64,000 nt of DNA, taken from the NCBI RefSeq assembly GCF_030717995.2, contig NZ_CP157743.1:1426001-1490000 (forward strand), in the 5' to 3' direction. Made by a program: the position numbers and the translations under genes. Below the pieces are notes generated by a model, which saw only the letters and a program-made list of their open reading frames with translations, made no database searches and was not told the DNA's origin. Positions 38,858 through 48,703 of this stretch are shown piece after piece. This DNA is from Methylomarinum sp. Ch1-1 (GTDB lineage Bacteria; Pseudomonadota; Gammaproteobacteria; Methylococcales; Methylomonadaceae). The stretch's first letter is position 1. The number at the start of each line of letters is the position of its first letter.

Positions 38858-40055
38858 GCCGCAACGCCTCGATCGGGTCCATGCGCGCCGCCTTGCGAGC
38901 CGGTACGTAGCCAAAGATGACGCCGACCCCGGCCGAAAATACGAATGCCTCGACGATCACCGGTAGATCGAGCACCCAGGGCACCTGCAGCACGGTCGCT
39001 AGGATGCTTGAAGTCACCAGCGCCAGCACGATGCCGATCAGGCCGCCAGTCGACGACAACACCACGGCTTCGACCAGAAACTGTAACAATATTTCCTTCT
39101 CCAGCGCACCGATCGCCAGGCGGATGCCGATTTCGCGGGTGCGTTCGGTGACCGAAACCAGCATGATATTCATGATGCCGATGCCGCCGACTAACAGGCT
39201 CACCGCCGCGACCGCGCCGAGTAACCCGGTCAGCGTTTGCGTGGTGCCGGACAACATGTTGGCGATCTCTTTCATATCCATCACATTGAAATCGTCTTCT
39301 TCATCGCTGGAAAGATGTCGCCGATCGCGCAAAACTCGTCGCAAATCCTGTTCGACCTCCTCGGTCGACACGCCGTCGCGGGCCGAGACCTGGATCAGAC
39401 TGACGTCGTTGTTGCCGGCTATGCGGCGCTGAAAGGTGCGCAACGGGACGATGACGATGTCATCCTGATCTCTGCCCATGCTCGATTGGCCCTTGGCCTG
39501 CAACAAACCGATGATTTCGCAGGACAGTTTTTGCAGTCGTATGTGCATGCCGAGCGGGTTTTGCGCACCAAACAGCTGGCGGCGAACGGTGTCGCCGATG
39601 ATGCAGACGGCGGCGCCGGAACGGGCTTCGCTGGCGGTAAAAATACGCCCTCCGGCGATTTGGCGGTTGGTGACGGGGAAATAATCCACGGTGCCGCCGG
39701 TAACGGTCGTGCCCCAGTTCTCGTTGGCGTAAATGGCGGTGGATGAAGCGGTGGCTTGCGGCGCTACCGCGGCCAAATTCGACACCTCGCGCGCCAGGGC
39801 TTCGGCGTCGGCCAATTTGAAGGCCGGCGCCGTCGACCTTTGCCCTGGCCCCATGCGTTTACCGACCGTAATCATCAACAGGTTGCTGCCCAGGCTGGCG
39901 ATGCGCTCAGTCACTTGTTGAGTGGCGCCTCTGCCCAGCGTAACCAGCACGATCACCGCCGCCACGCCAATGATGATGCCGAGCATGGTCAGCATGGAGC
40001 GCAACAGGTTGCGGCGCAATTCACGGAAAGCCAGTCGAAACGCCACGCCTAACAT
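38850..40055 (-). CDS. macB: MacB-like ABC transporter permease
   Basis: A 401-residue permease of the MacB/FtsX family. A first membrane helix (LTMLGIIIGVAAVIVLVTLG) is followed by the periplasmic MacB_PCD domain (about 45-245) and three C-terminal helices with FtsX-type sequence (SVTERTREIGIRLAIGA, then GIVLALVTSS and AFVFSAGVGVIFGY). The ATPase, fused in E. coli MacB, is here the separate upstream gene, which it overlaps by 7 nt. The ATG at 40055 is chosen because the upstream extension is the ATPase gene read in another frame. With MacA and the NodT protein it should form a tripartite exporter of unknown cargo. Confidence 0.93.
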   Translation of the reverse strand: MLGVAFRLAFRELRRNLLRSMLTMLGIIIGVAAVIVLVTLGRGATQQVTERIASLGSNLLMITVGKRMGPGQRSTAPAFKLADAEALAREVSNLAAVAPQATASSTAIYANENWGTTVTGGTVDYFPVTNRQIAGGRIFTASEARSGAAVCIIGDTVRRQLFGAQNPLGMHIRLQKLSCEIIGLLQAKGQSSMGRDQDDIVIVPLRTFQRRIAGNNDVSLIQVSARDGVSTEEVEQDLRRVLRDRRHLSSDEEDDFNVMDMKEIANMLSGTTQTLTGLLGAVAAVSLLVGGIGIMNIMLVSVTERTREIGIRLAIGALEKEILLQFLVEAVVLSSTGGLIGIVLALVTSSILATVLQVPWVLDLPVIVEAFVFSAGVGVIFGYVPARKAARMDPIEALRHE

Positions 40056-40762
40056 GAGCTGCGTTCCGCTTGTTGGTGGTCGCTTTCGATCAGGCCGTCG
40101 CGAAAATGTACGATGCGTTTGGCGTAGGCGGCCATGTCCGCCTCGTGAGTGACCATGACGATGGTGATGCCGTGATCGCGGTTGAAGGTCGTCAATAAGG
40201 CCATGATTTCCTCGCTTCTTTGGGTGTCGAGATTGCCGGTCGGCTCGTCGGCCAAGAGTAGCAGGGGTTTGGTGACGATGGCGCGGGCGATCGCCACTCG
40301 CTGTTGTTGGCCGCCCGACAATTCGTTGGGCATGTGCTGCTCCCAACCATGCAGACCGACGGTAGCCAAGGCCCGAGAGGCGGCGGCGTGGCGCTCTTCG
40401 GCGGGCAAGCCGCGGTAAATCAGCGGCAGCTCGACGTTTTCCAGCGCCGAGGTGCGGTTCAGCAGGTTGAAGCCTTGAAAGACGAAACCCAGATAATGAC
40501 GGCGCAGCAAGGTGCGTTGATCGCGACTAAGGCTGCCGACATCGACGTCTTGAAACAGATAGGTCCCCGAGCTAGGTTGATCCATGCAACCGATAATATT
40601 CATGCAGGTGCTTTTGCCGGAGCCGCTAGGACCCATCACCGCGACGAATTCCCCCGGCGCTATGCGCAGGCTGATGCCGCGCAGAGCCCACATCTCGGCG
40701 GCGCCGCTACCGTAAACCTTAGCGACCTGTTGCAGTTCCAATAAGGGTTTTTCGCCGTTCAT
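40049..40762 (-). CDS. MacB/LolD-type ABC transporter ATPase
   Basis: A 237-residue ATP-binding subunit. Walker [10 protein letters not shown] (about 44-52), the signature LSGGQQQR (about 148), Walker [14 protein letters not shown] and the H-loop MVTHEADMA are all present. It powers the adjacent FtsX-type permease; the mechanotransmission class does not carry substrate through the membrane but drives the periplasmic pump. Its ends overlap macA by 4 nt and macB by 7 nt, so translation is coupled. Confidence 0.95.
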   Translation of the reverse strand: MNGEKPLLELQQVAKVYGSGAAEMWALRGISLRIAPGEFVAVMGPSGSGKSTCMNIIGCMDQPSSGTYLFQDVDVGSLSRDQRTLLRRHYLGFVFQGFNLLNRTSALENVELPLIYRGLPAEERHAAASRALATVGLHGWEQHMPNELSGGQQQRVAIARAIVTKPLLLLADEPTGNLDTQRSEEIMALLTTFNRDHGITIVMVTHEADMAAYAKRIVHFRDGLIESDHQQAERSSC

Positions 40763-42039
40763 GGTGTGCTCGCCTGTCCGGAAACCAGCTCGGCGCCGAC
40801 CTCGATATCGCCGGCGACGATTTCAGTGACGATGCCGTTGGTCGCCCCCTTAGTGATCGTGATCGGTGTCAAGTCGCTGTCACGAAGGGTCCATACCTGT
40901 TGCATTTTCCCCGTCGACGCTTGCGGAGGACGGCTGGATCTGGAACGGCGGGGATGCGGCAACAACGAACCTAAAAGGCCGCCATTGTCGTTTGCTTCTT
41001 TTTGCACCGGCGGGGTGAAGCGCAAGACGCGATTGGCGACCAGCAGCACATCGTTTTTCTGCTCGACCGTGATCAGCGCGGTCGCGGTCATGCCCGGACG
41101 CAACGTCAGTTCAGCGTTGTCGACTCTGAGCACGGCTTTATAGGTCACTACGCCGTCGACCGTTTCCGAGCCGTAACGCACCTGGACGATTTCGGCCGGA
41201 AAATCGCGGTCGGGATAGGCGTCGACGGTAAAGTGCGCCGGTTGGCCGGGTTTCACCAGGCCGACATCGGCTTCGTCGACATCGACCTGCAATTCCATCT
41301 GAGTCAGGTCCTCGGCTAGCGTGAACAGCACCGGGGCTTCGAATTGCGAAGCCACGGTCTGACCCGGCTCTACCGAGCGCGCCAGCACCACGCCGTTGAT
41401 CGGCGACTTCACCACCGCCTTGGTCAGGTCGGTCAGGTTGACGTCCAGCGTTCCTTGGGCCTGAGTGACCGCGGCTTTGGCCGCGGCCAGGTCGGCGCGT
41501 GCGCGATCCAGCGTGGCTCTGGCGGCATCGAGATCGTATTGCGACGGCACCTTGCCGCCGCTCAATTCATGGACATGCCGTTGCTTGGCCAGTTGCGCTT
41601 TGGCTTCCCTGACCGTGGCCTGGGCGAGTTGCACCTTGGCGCGAGCCGACGCCAGCGCCGCCTTGGACTGCAAGGCCTGAGCCTCGAGCCGGGTGGTATC
41701 GAGTATCGCCAACACCTGGCCGACTTCGACCCGGTCGTTATAATCTGCTTCCACCGATTTGATCGTGCCGGAGACTTCGATACCGACGTCGACTTCCTTC
41801 AACGGCGCCAGCGTGCCGGTCGCGCTGACCGTGACCTGCAGATCGCCGCGAGTCACCTTGTCTGTTTGATATTGGACGGTCGGGCCATTGCCGGCGAATA
41901 GCAGAAAAACGACGATGACGAGCGCAACGATAACGGCGACGTACCACAACCATTTTTTAACCGGTTGTCGACGACTTTTCGCATCGAGGCCGAGCACCTC
42001 GGAGATCGGTTGTTGAGAGGGTTCGTTGTTGTTATTCAT
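40759..42039 (-). CDS. macA: MacA-like periplasmic adaptor subunit
   Basis: A 426-residue membrane fusion protein. A membrane anchor (about residues 28-47, WYVAVIVALVIVVFLLFAG) is followed by the biotinyl-lipoyl domain, a long alpha-hairpin (about 110-205, rich in alanine and leucine: SKAALASARAKVQLAQATV), and beta-barrel and membrane-proximal domains; the C-terminus carries a Gly-Leu-Leu and RSRSSRPP linker. The ATG at 42039 has AGGAGC upstream and overlaps the end of the NodT gene by 8 nt. It bridges the permease and outer-membrane channel. Confidence 0.93.
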   Translation of the reverse strand: MNNNNEPSQQPISEVLGLDAKSRRQPVKKWLWYVAVIVALVIVVFLLFAGNGPTVQYQTDKVTRGDLQVTVSATGTLAPLKEVDVGIEVSGTIKSVEADYNDRVEVGQVLAILDTTRLEAQALQSKAALASARAKVQLAQATVREAKAQLAKQRHVHELSGGKVPSQYDLDAARATLDRARADLAAAKAAVTQAQGTLDVNLTDLTKAVVKSPINGVVLARSVEPGQTVASQFEAPVLFTLAEDLTQMELQVDVDEADVGLVKPGQPAHFTVDAYPDRDFPAEIVQVRYGSETVDGVVTYKAVLRVDNAELTLRPGMTATALITVEQKNDVLLVANRVLRFTPPVQKEANDNGGLLGSLLPHPRRSRSSRPPQASTGKMQQVWTLRDSDLTPITITKGATNGIVTEIVAGDIEVGAELVSGQASTP

Positions 42040-43446
42040 GTTCGTCTTGCTCCTGATTGTCTTCGCTGCGCCAACCACCGCCAAGGGCTTTGTATAAGCG
42101 GATGATGTCGGCGGCGATTTCGGTCTTGCTGACAGCCACAGCCGTTTGGGCGCTCAACAGCGAACGCTGCGAGTCCAGCACCGGCTGAAAATCGATCAGG
42201 CCGGCGGCATATTGGCTATCGGCCAATTGCCGGGCCTCCCGGGCGGCGGCTTCCGCCTTTTGCAGGGCGGCGAGCCGCTTACGCTCCTCGACATAAGCCG
42301 TCAGCGCGTTTTCGACGTCGCGCAATGCGGTTGTTGATACAAGCCCAGGGCTTGCTCACGCAATGCCTTTTGTATCGCGACATTGCTGCTGATGCGGCCG
42401 AAATCGAGCAGAGTCAGCACGGTTCTAGCGGCGATTTCGCTGGCTCTGGCGCCGGCGCTATAAAGACTGGCGTACTCCAGCGATTTCAAGCCGATGGACC
42501 CGGACAAGGTCAGATCGGGATAACGTTCGCCCTCGGCGACGCCGATTTGTGCGGTTTGCGCAGCCAATTGGCGTTCCGCTCGCCGCAGGTCGGGGCGCCG
42601 TCGTAGCAGATCGGCCGGGATGCCGACGGCCACGTCGGCCGAGGCGAGCGGAATGTCGCCGCGGGCAGCCAATATCGCTGTCAATGCGACGGGTTCCCGG
42701 CCCACCAGCAAGGCCAAGTTATGTTTGGCCTGTCCCAAAGAACTCTTCAGACTGGGCAGCTCGGCCCGGGTGTTTTCCAGCGTCAGCCTGGCCTGTTCGA
42801 CATCTAATTGCGTCGTCAGACCCGCTTGCTGGCGCCATTGGGTTAATTGATAGGTTTCCGTTTGTGCCGCCAGATTGCTTTCGGTAATGCTCAGTCGAGT
42901 TTGATAGGAACGCACATCGACATAATTCAACGCCACCTCGGCATACAAACTGACCAGCACATCATGCAAATCCTCCTGTTGCGCCTCTTCGCTTGCTTCC
43001 GCCGCTTCCAGGGTTCGCCGTTTCTTGCCGAACAGGTCGAGTTCCCAACTGGCGTCCAGCGTGTGATTGTAAAGTTCAGTGTTGATGCCGCGCAGCGCGC
43101 TTTCGGTTTCGGTGCGGCTGGCGGCCATCGACATCGACGTGGTCGGCAGCAATTCGGCGCCGGCCAGTTTGCGGCGGGCGCGCGCTTCCAGTACTCGAGC
43201 TTCAGCCCGATAAACATCGCGATTGTCGATTTCCGCCATGGTTATCAGGGCCGTCAAAATAGGATCGTTGAAGACTCGCCACCAATTTTCAACATCGCCT
43301 CTTGTCTGTCGACCTCCATCGGCTGTCAATGGCGTCATCCATTGAGCCGGCAGTTCGAGGTGGGGTTCTTGGTAATCGGGGCCGACCATACAAGCTTGTA
43401 ATGCCAACAGGGCCAAACAGAATAAGGTCGTCTGAAATCGCTTCAT
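42032..43446 (-). pseudogene. NodT-family outer-membrane efflux lipoprotein, frameshifted
   Basis: An outer-membrane factor of the RND/MacAB type, about 471 residues when repaired. A lipobox (LALQAC) at the N-terminus and two outer-membrane-factor repeats (about 60-240 and 255-455) are seen; PADLLRRRPDLRRAERQL is the family hallmark. The frame breaks near 42330, after ALGLYQQ: the continuation TALRDVENALTAY lies one frame over, which one missing A in a CAACAAACC-type run would explain. The remaining 97 codons run to the macA overlap. Either the exporter has lost its outer channel or the base call is wrong. Confidence 0.85.
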
Positions 43447-43842
43447 CGCTTGATCACTTGCTGTTGAGTTTCGTCGATGACTCCAGGCAGATTAAACCTG
43501 CTGCTCGGATTGGCCGACAGTCTGCAAAAATATTCGTGGATGGGCTCAACGACGATAGTCGCTGCACGGGAAACGCTACATGTTAACTGATGCTCTGATT
43601 GCAACGGTACTTCATTATGCCTGAACAAAAGCTAAATAAATTTCAGCGGAATGTAAAATTTGCTAAGGGGCATGACGATTGCTCCCTGTCTATGTTTGCA
43701 AAGGGCTGTTTGAAACTGTCGGATCGAGTTCAAAGTTTAGTCCTGCAAGTTATTCTTCGTGTACTTGACGGTCTTCATCGTGAATAATAGGCGCTATCAG
43801 GCAATTCAGCCACTTTATCAAAGTCTTTTCAAGGAACACGGC
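43447..43842. other. Intergenic region between nodT and the NYN gene
   Basis: No supportable gene or repeat is seen in these 396 bp. It separates the divergent export operon and NYN gene and should hold both promoters. A short frame from 43617 (57 codons) has no recognised homologue and was not accepted. Confidence 0.4.
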
Positions 43843-44652
43843 ATGAGCAAACAACCTAAAACACAAAACATGGCCTTATACTGCGACTTTGAGAATGTCG
43901 CTCTCGGTGTGCGTGACGCTAAATATGACGCCTTCGATATCAGAAAAGTCCTGGAGCGACTGCTGCTGAAAGGCAATATCGTCGTTAAAAAAGCGTATTG
44001 TGATTGGGAGCGCTATAAGGAATTTAAAGCGGCGATGCATGAATCGGCATTCGAGTTGGTCGAGATACCTCATGTGCGCCAGTCCGGTAAGAACTCGGCC
44101 GACATTCGCATGGTTGTCGATGCATTAGACCTCTGCTATACCAAGTCACATGTGGATACCTTCGTGATCATTAGTGGCGATTCCGATTTCTCCGCGTTAG
44201 TCAGCAAACTGCGGGAGAACAACAAGGTCGTGATCGGCGTTGGCGTCAAGAATTCAACGTCCGACTTGTTGATCGCCAACTGCGATGAGTTTATTTTTTA
44301 TGACGACCTGGTCAGAGGAAAAGAAAAGCACGTCAAGACGCGCAAGCCATCACACGATAAGGTTGCTAAAGCAGTCGGGGCTTCCGAAGAAGAGAAAAAG
44401 CAGGAGGCCTTGGATATGCTGCTTGAGACGGTGGAGGATTTGTTTAACGAACGCGGCGAGGAAGAGAAAGTTTGGGGATCGATGGTCAAACAAGCCTTGA
44501 AAAGGCGCAAACCCGGTTTTAATGAAGCGTATCACGGTTTTCGCACCTTCGGGAAGTTGCTCGAGGAGGCGCAGAAGCGCAAACTGCTGGAGCTCAAATT
44601 GGACGAGAAATCAGGCGGCTACATCATCAAAAGTTTTTTTCATGATGAATGA
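43843..44652 (+). CDS. NYN domain (PIN-like) nuclease with LOTUS/OST-HTH domain
   Basis: A 269-residue protein. The NYN (DUF88) domain occupies about residues 8-150: LYCDFENVALGV with the first acidic residues, RQSGKNSADIRMVVDALDL with the second, and VIISGDSDFSALV with the third. These build the metal site of PIN-like RNases. After a charged linker a C-terminal winged-helix of the OST-HTH/LOTUS type (about 190-265, EEKVWGSMVKQALKRRKPGFN) is typical of this architecture and binds RNA. The ATG at 43843 has AAGGA upstream; a 28-residue longer start is unlikely. An RNA-processing or quality-control role is inferred from the family. Confidence 0.85.
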   Translation: MSKQPKTQNMALYCDFENVALGVRDAKYDAFDIRKVLERLLLKGNIVVKKAYCDWERYKEFKAAMHESAFELVEIPHVRQSGKNSADIRMVVDALDLCYTKSHVDTFVIISGDSDFSALVSKLRENNKVVIGVGVKNSTSDLLIANCDEFIFYDDLVRGKEKHVKTRKPSHDKVAKAVGASEEEKKQEALDMLLETVEDLFNERGEEEKVWGSMVKQALKRRKPGFNEAYHGFRTFGKLLEEAQKRKLLELKLDEKSGGYIIKSFFHDE

Positions 44653-44678
44653 ATTCAAGTTGATTAAGGCAACGCGCC

Positions 44679-45992
44679 TTATTCCTCTGCATAATGTTTC
44701 AGGAACAGACGTTCGCCAACAAAAATAACAATGAGTCCCGCGATGGAGGCCCAGATAACCAGGATATCGGACCGAGCTTTGACGACGAGAAAGACGGCAA
44801 GCACGATGACGTCAAGAAGCATGGCGGTGATCAAGATTGACGAGTTGGCGTTAATCTCTTTACGTAAATAACGGAATACGCCCCAATGGATGGCAATATC
44901 CATAATGATATAGAAGATGGCGCCCAGCGAGGCTATGCGGCTCAAGTCAAAAAAGACGGTGAGCAGCATTGCCATGACGATCGTATAAACCAACGTGTGC
45001 TTTTGAATGCTTCCCGGCATGCCGAAATGACTATGTGGAACCAACTTCATATCAGTGAGCATGGCCAACATCCGTGATACGGCAAAAACGCTGGCGATGA
45101 CGCCGGATACCGTCGCAATAATGGCAAAGCCGACGGTAATCCACAGGCCATACTGGCCGAAAGCGGGGCGGGCGGCTTCCGCCAAGGCGTAATCCTTGGC
45201 AGCCACAATTTCATCGATGGCTAGGTTGCCTCCGACTGCGAGCGTCACGATCAGATAGATGATCACACAAATAGCGATCGATATGATAATCGCACGACCA
45301 ACATTTTTGTGTGGATCGTTGATTTCACCGCCGCTATTAGTGATCGTGGTGAAACCCTTATAAGCTAATATCGCGAGGGCGACGGCGCTGATGAAACCAC
45401 TCCAGGTAGTTTCCTCAGGGGCAAGAGACACGCTTTCGAGATCCAAACCGGCAGCCCATAATCCTCCGGCAGCCAGCAGAGTGAGTCCGCCGATCTTGAT
45501 AAAAGCCATCAAGAAGGAAAATGCCTGAATAAATTGATTGCCCAAGATGTTGACGAAGAATGCGAAAAGCAACAGTCCGACACCCAATGCCGGAATCATC
45601 CAGTTATTGTTATTCACATCAAACAATTGCAACGTGTATGTCGCGAAGGTACGGGCTACCAGGCTTTCGTTAATCACCATCGAAAAATACATCAGTAGCG
45701 CGCATGCGGCGGTGATCGTGCCTTTGCCGTAGGCTTTTTGCAAAAACATGGCTATGCCGCCCGCCGATGGAAAGGCGTTCGACATCTTGATATAAGAATA
45801 AGCGCTAAAGCCGGCAACGACAGCCGCGACCAGAAAAGCCCAGGGGAACCATTCATGCGCCAGTTCCGCCACTTGTCCGGTGAGCGCAAAGATCCCGGCG
45901 CCTATCATCACCCCGGTGCCCATCGATACCGCACCCGCCAGGGATAGGCTGTTTTTTTGATAACGGCTCGATTTCGGCTGTGACTGTTTCAT
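44679..45992 (-). CDS. APC family amino acid permease
   Basis: A 437-residue inner-membrane protein with about 12 predicted helices of the amino acid-polyamine-organocation superfamily. The N-terminal GAGIFALTGQ (about 31-40) is the unwound substrate-binding part of helix 1, and the helix-6 region LAILAYKGFTTITNSGGE (about 212-229) matches YAT/cationic-type permeases. The substrate is not deducible. It is convergent with the NYN gene. The upstream region contains a long repeat array. Confidence 0.85.
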   Translation of the reverse strand: MKQSQPKSSRYQKNSLSLAGAVSMGTGVMIGAGIFALTGQVAELAHEWFPWAFLVAAVVAGFSAYSYIKMSNAFPSAGGIAMFLQKAYGKGTITAACALLMYFSMVINESLVARTFATYTLQLFDVNNNNWMIPALGVGLLLFAFFVNILGNQFIQAFSFLMAFIKIGGLTLLAAGGLWAAGLDLESVSLAPEETTWSGFISAVALAILAYKGFTTITNSGGEINDPHKNVGRAIIISIAICVIIYLIVTLAVGGNLAIDEIVAAKDYALAEAARPAFGQYGLWITVGFAIIATVSGVIASVFAVSRMLAMLTDMKLVPHSHFGMPGSIQKHTLVYTIVMAMLLTVFFDLSRIASLGAIFYIIMDIAIHWGVFRYLRKEINANSSILITAMLLDVIVLAVFLVVKARSDILVIWASIAGLIVIFVGERLFLKHYAEE

Positions 45993-46150
45993 TAGCGACC
46001 TCCGGTTATCTGGATTACTCCGGATTTTTCAAAAAAACCATTCAGGGATAAACTGTATCCGGAAAACATGACTCATATTAATCCAAATGCATGGATTCTT
46101 AATACCTTTTTCAAAACTAAGGCTGCCTTTGTGAAATTAGCCGGTTTAAG

Positions 46151-46915
46151 GAAGCGCACCGGTTTTTGATGTGCTTCACGCAGTTCGGCACATCCGAAGG
46201 CAAGGCTGCATTGGCATCGCAACCGTGGATACGCCGCCAGGCAATCCGGCTGGATACGCACAATGGCCAATTTTGCCCCGGTGCGGGGATTTGGCGGCTT
46301 GCTTCGCGAAGCCGCCCTACGATGCGGTAGGGTGTGCTGACGATAGGAAGCGCACCGGTTTTTGATGTGCTTCACGCAGTTCGGCACATCCGAAGGCAAG
46401 GCTGCATTGGCATCGCAACCGTGGATACGCCGCCAGGCAATCCGGCTGGATACGCACAACGGCCAATTTTGCTCCCGGTGCGGGGGTTTGGCGGCTTGCT
46501 TCGCGAAGCCGCCCTACGATGCGGTAGGGTGTGCTGACGATAGGAAACGCACCGGTTTTTGATGCGCTTCATGCAGTTCGGCACAACCGAAGGCAAGGCT
46601 GCATTGGCATCGCAACCGTGGATACGCCGCCAGGCAATCCGCCTGGATACGCACAACGGCCAATTTTGTCCCCGGTGCGGGGTTTTGGCGGCTTGCTTCG
46701 CGAAGCCGCCCTACGTTGGCCGATCCGCTGCGCGTGATCCACCTCACGGATGTAGGGTGTGCTGACGATAGGAAGCGCACCGGTTTTTGATGCGCTTCAC
46801 GCAGTTCAGCACATCCGAAGGCAAGGCTACATTGGCATCGCAACCGTGGATACGCCGCCAGGCAATCCGGCTGGATACGCACAACGGCCAATTTTGCCTC
46901 CGGTGCGGGGGGCTG
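46151..46915. repeat. Tandem array of four long repeat units (195-229 bp)
   Basis: Units start at 46151, 46346, 46544 and 46773 with GAAGCGCACCGG (GAAACGCACCGG in the third). Each contains a GGATACGCCGCCAGG stretch and ends with a palindromic GGCGGCTTG-CTTCGCGAAGCCGCC segment; the third has a 30-bp extra piece. Frames are open through the units but lack start signals. Inverted, diverged relatives are at 19550-19740. The flanks (45993-46150 and 46916-47088) show no gene. Confidence 0.88.
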
Positions 46916-46951
46916 AACGATTCAACCGTGCCTAAAGTCAGTTAAACGTTC

Positions 46952-46977
46952 GGGGCGGGTTGAATAACCGGCCCCGC
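46952..46977. repeat. REP-like hairpin at array edge
   Basis: GGGGCGGGTT (46952-46961) pairs imperfectly with the following AACCGGCCCCG around a GAAT loop. It resembles the perfect hairpin at 19351 and lies, like that one, beside the long repeat units. Confidence 0.6.
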
Positions 46978-47088
46978 CCAGGCGGTTTGTCATCGGCGCT
47001 TTTTTAGCGACTTATCGTTGCTAAATCGTAGCAAGAGCGACGTTTTTTGCAGCAAGTGATGGGCGGGAAGGTCTGCAGTGAGGCGCCG

Positions 47089-48639
47089 TTATTGCACGAG
47101 CACCGCGGTGCTGATGATCGCGGCGCTGGCTAGGATGACCCAGAGCGTGCTGCTGTGGTTGCTTTCCATCTGATGCCGCAATTGCTCTATCTCTCGATTA
47201 TTGGCTTCCAGCTGCTGCTTGCTTTTGCTGGCGCTGTCCAATGCATGGAAGAATAGCGTTGGAAGCTCTGGAAATTGTTCGGCGATTTCCGGGAACTGAT
47301 CCATGATTTTTTTTAGCTTTGCCTTCGGTCCCAGGCGTTCCTTGAACCAGTTTTCCAGAAAAGGCTTCGCGGTTTGCCAGAGATCCAGTTCCGGGTACAG
47401 TTGCCGGCCCAATCCTTCGATATTGAGCAGGGTTTTTTGCAACAACACCAGCTGCGGTTGCACGACCATGTCGAAGCGTCTGGCGGTCTGGAACAGGCGC
47501 AACAACAGCAAACCGAAGGAAATATCTTTCAGCGGTTTGGCGAAGATAGGTTCACAGACGCTACGGATGGCCGATTCAAATTCCTCGACGCGGGTTGAGC
47601 TGGGCACCCAGCCTGATTCGATGTGCATTTGCGCAACGCGTCGATAGTCGCGGTTGAAGAACGCCAAGAAGTTTTCCGCCAGATAACGTTGGTCGGAAGA
47701 CGATAAGGTGCCGACGATGCCGAAATCGACCGCCAGATATTTGGCCGGTAAGTCGACGAAGATATTGCCGGGATGCATGTCGGCGTGGAAAAAATTATCC
47801 CGGAATACCTGGGTGAAGAAAATTTCCACGCCGCGTTCCGCCAGTAGCTTGAAATCGGCGCCGCCGGCGCGCAATTGTTCGACTTCGCCGACCGGAATGC
47901 CGTGTATTCTTTCCATGACCAGTACTTTTTCACGAGTCAGCGGCCAGTGGATCTCCGGGACATAAAGGGCTTCGGAGCCTTCGAAATTGCGCCGGATTTT
48001 GCTGGCGTTGGAGGCTTCTTTGACCAGATCCAGTTCATCGAGGATGGTTTTTTCAAATTCCGCAACGACCTCCAGTGCGCGCAATCTTTTGGCGTCTTTC
48101 CAGAAACGCTCCGCCAGTTTCGCAAGCTCGTACAGCAGGCCGACATCGGAATGAATTCGCTGTTCGATGTCCGGACGCAGGACCTTGACGATGACTTTTT
48201 CGCCGGAGTTCAGGGTGGCGGTATGGACTTGGGCCACCGACGCCGAGGCCAACGGATTCGGGTCGAATTCGGCAAAGGCTTCTTCAATGTTTTGCCCTAG
48301 TTGCTGTTCGATGATTCGGCGCGCGGCTTCATTGGGAAAAGGCGGGACTTTATCTTGCAGTTTGACCAGTTCGTCGGCGATATCTTCTGGCAGCAAGTCC
48401 TTGCGCGTCGACAAGGCCTGGCCGAATTTAACGTAAATCGGCCCAAGGTCTTCCAAGGTGCGGCGTATTCTGACGCCGCGCGGTTCGCTTGGTTTTCTCA
48501 GCCAGTAGTTCGGGGACAATAAGGCCAGAAAGCGTACCGGGCGGAACAAGTGCGTCTTCAGCACGATTTCATCCAGGCCATGAAGCATCATGACCCAGTT
48601 GATATGAATTAAACGCAATAAAAGTTTGGGGCGAATCAC
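47089..48639 (-). CDS. ubiB: UbiB atypical kinase-like protein of ubiquinone synthesis
   Basis: A 516-residue member of the ABC1/ADCK/UbiB family needed for efficient ubiquinone production, with ATPase activity rather than classical kinase activity. The extension [21 protein letters not shown] (about 72-92, the KxGQ motif) and the alanine-rich loop [11 protein letters not shown] (about 131-141) are diagnostic. VDFGIVGTL is the metal-binding DFG-like motif. One or two C-terminal membrane helices ([16 protein letters not shown]) anchor it. It is the last gene of the ubiE-ubiJ-ubiB set. Confidence 0.96.
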   Translation of the reverse strand: MIRPKLLLRLIHINWVMMLHGLDEIVLKTHLFRPVRFLALLSPNYWLRKPSEPRGVRIRRTLEDLGPIYVKFGQALSTRKDLLPEDIADELVKLQDKVPPFPNEAARRIIEQQLGQNIEEAFAEFDPNPLASASVAQVHTATLNSGEKVIVKVLRPDIEQRIHSDVGLLYELAKLAERFWKDAKRLRALEVVAEFEKTILDELDLVKEASNASKIRRNFEGSEALYVPEIHWPLTREKVLVMERIHGIPVGEVEQLRAGGADFKLLAERGVEIFFTQVFRDNFFHADMHPGNIFVDLPAKYLAVDFGIVGTLSSSDQRYLAENFLAFFNRDYRRVAQMHIESGWVPSSTRVEEFESAIRSVCEPIFAKPLKDISFGLLLLRLFQTARRFDMVVQPQLVLLQKTLLNIEGLGRQLYPELDLWQTAKPFLENWFKERLGPKAKLKKIMDQFPEIAEQFPELPTLFFHALDSASKSKQQLEANNREIEQLRHQMESNHSSTLWVILASAAIISTAVLVQ

Positions 48640-48703
48640 GTGATTACCTTATTTTTATCTTAGGGGGCAGGGCGTGAGCGCCCTCGGCGATTGGACGCGT
48701 GGG

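Noticed and set aside
40056-40346. Long N-terminal extension of the MacB-like permease
   Set aside because: The extension is arginine- and histidine-rich out-of-frame reading of the ATPase gene; the ATG at 40055 gives the family start.
43617-43787. Small open frame upstream of the NYN gene
   Set aside because: No recognised family, no clear ribosome site; the region more likely holds the divergent promoters.
46073-46891. Several open frames with repeated cysteine- and arginine-rich peptides
   Set aside because: They follow the 195-229 bp repeat units on both strands and lack start signals; treated as repeat artefacts.
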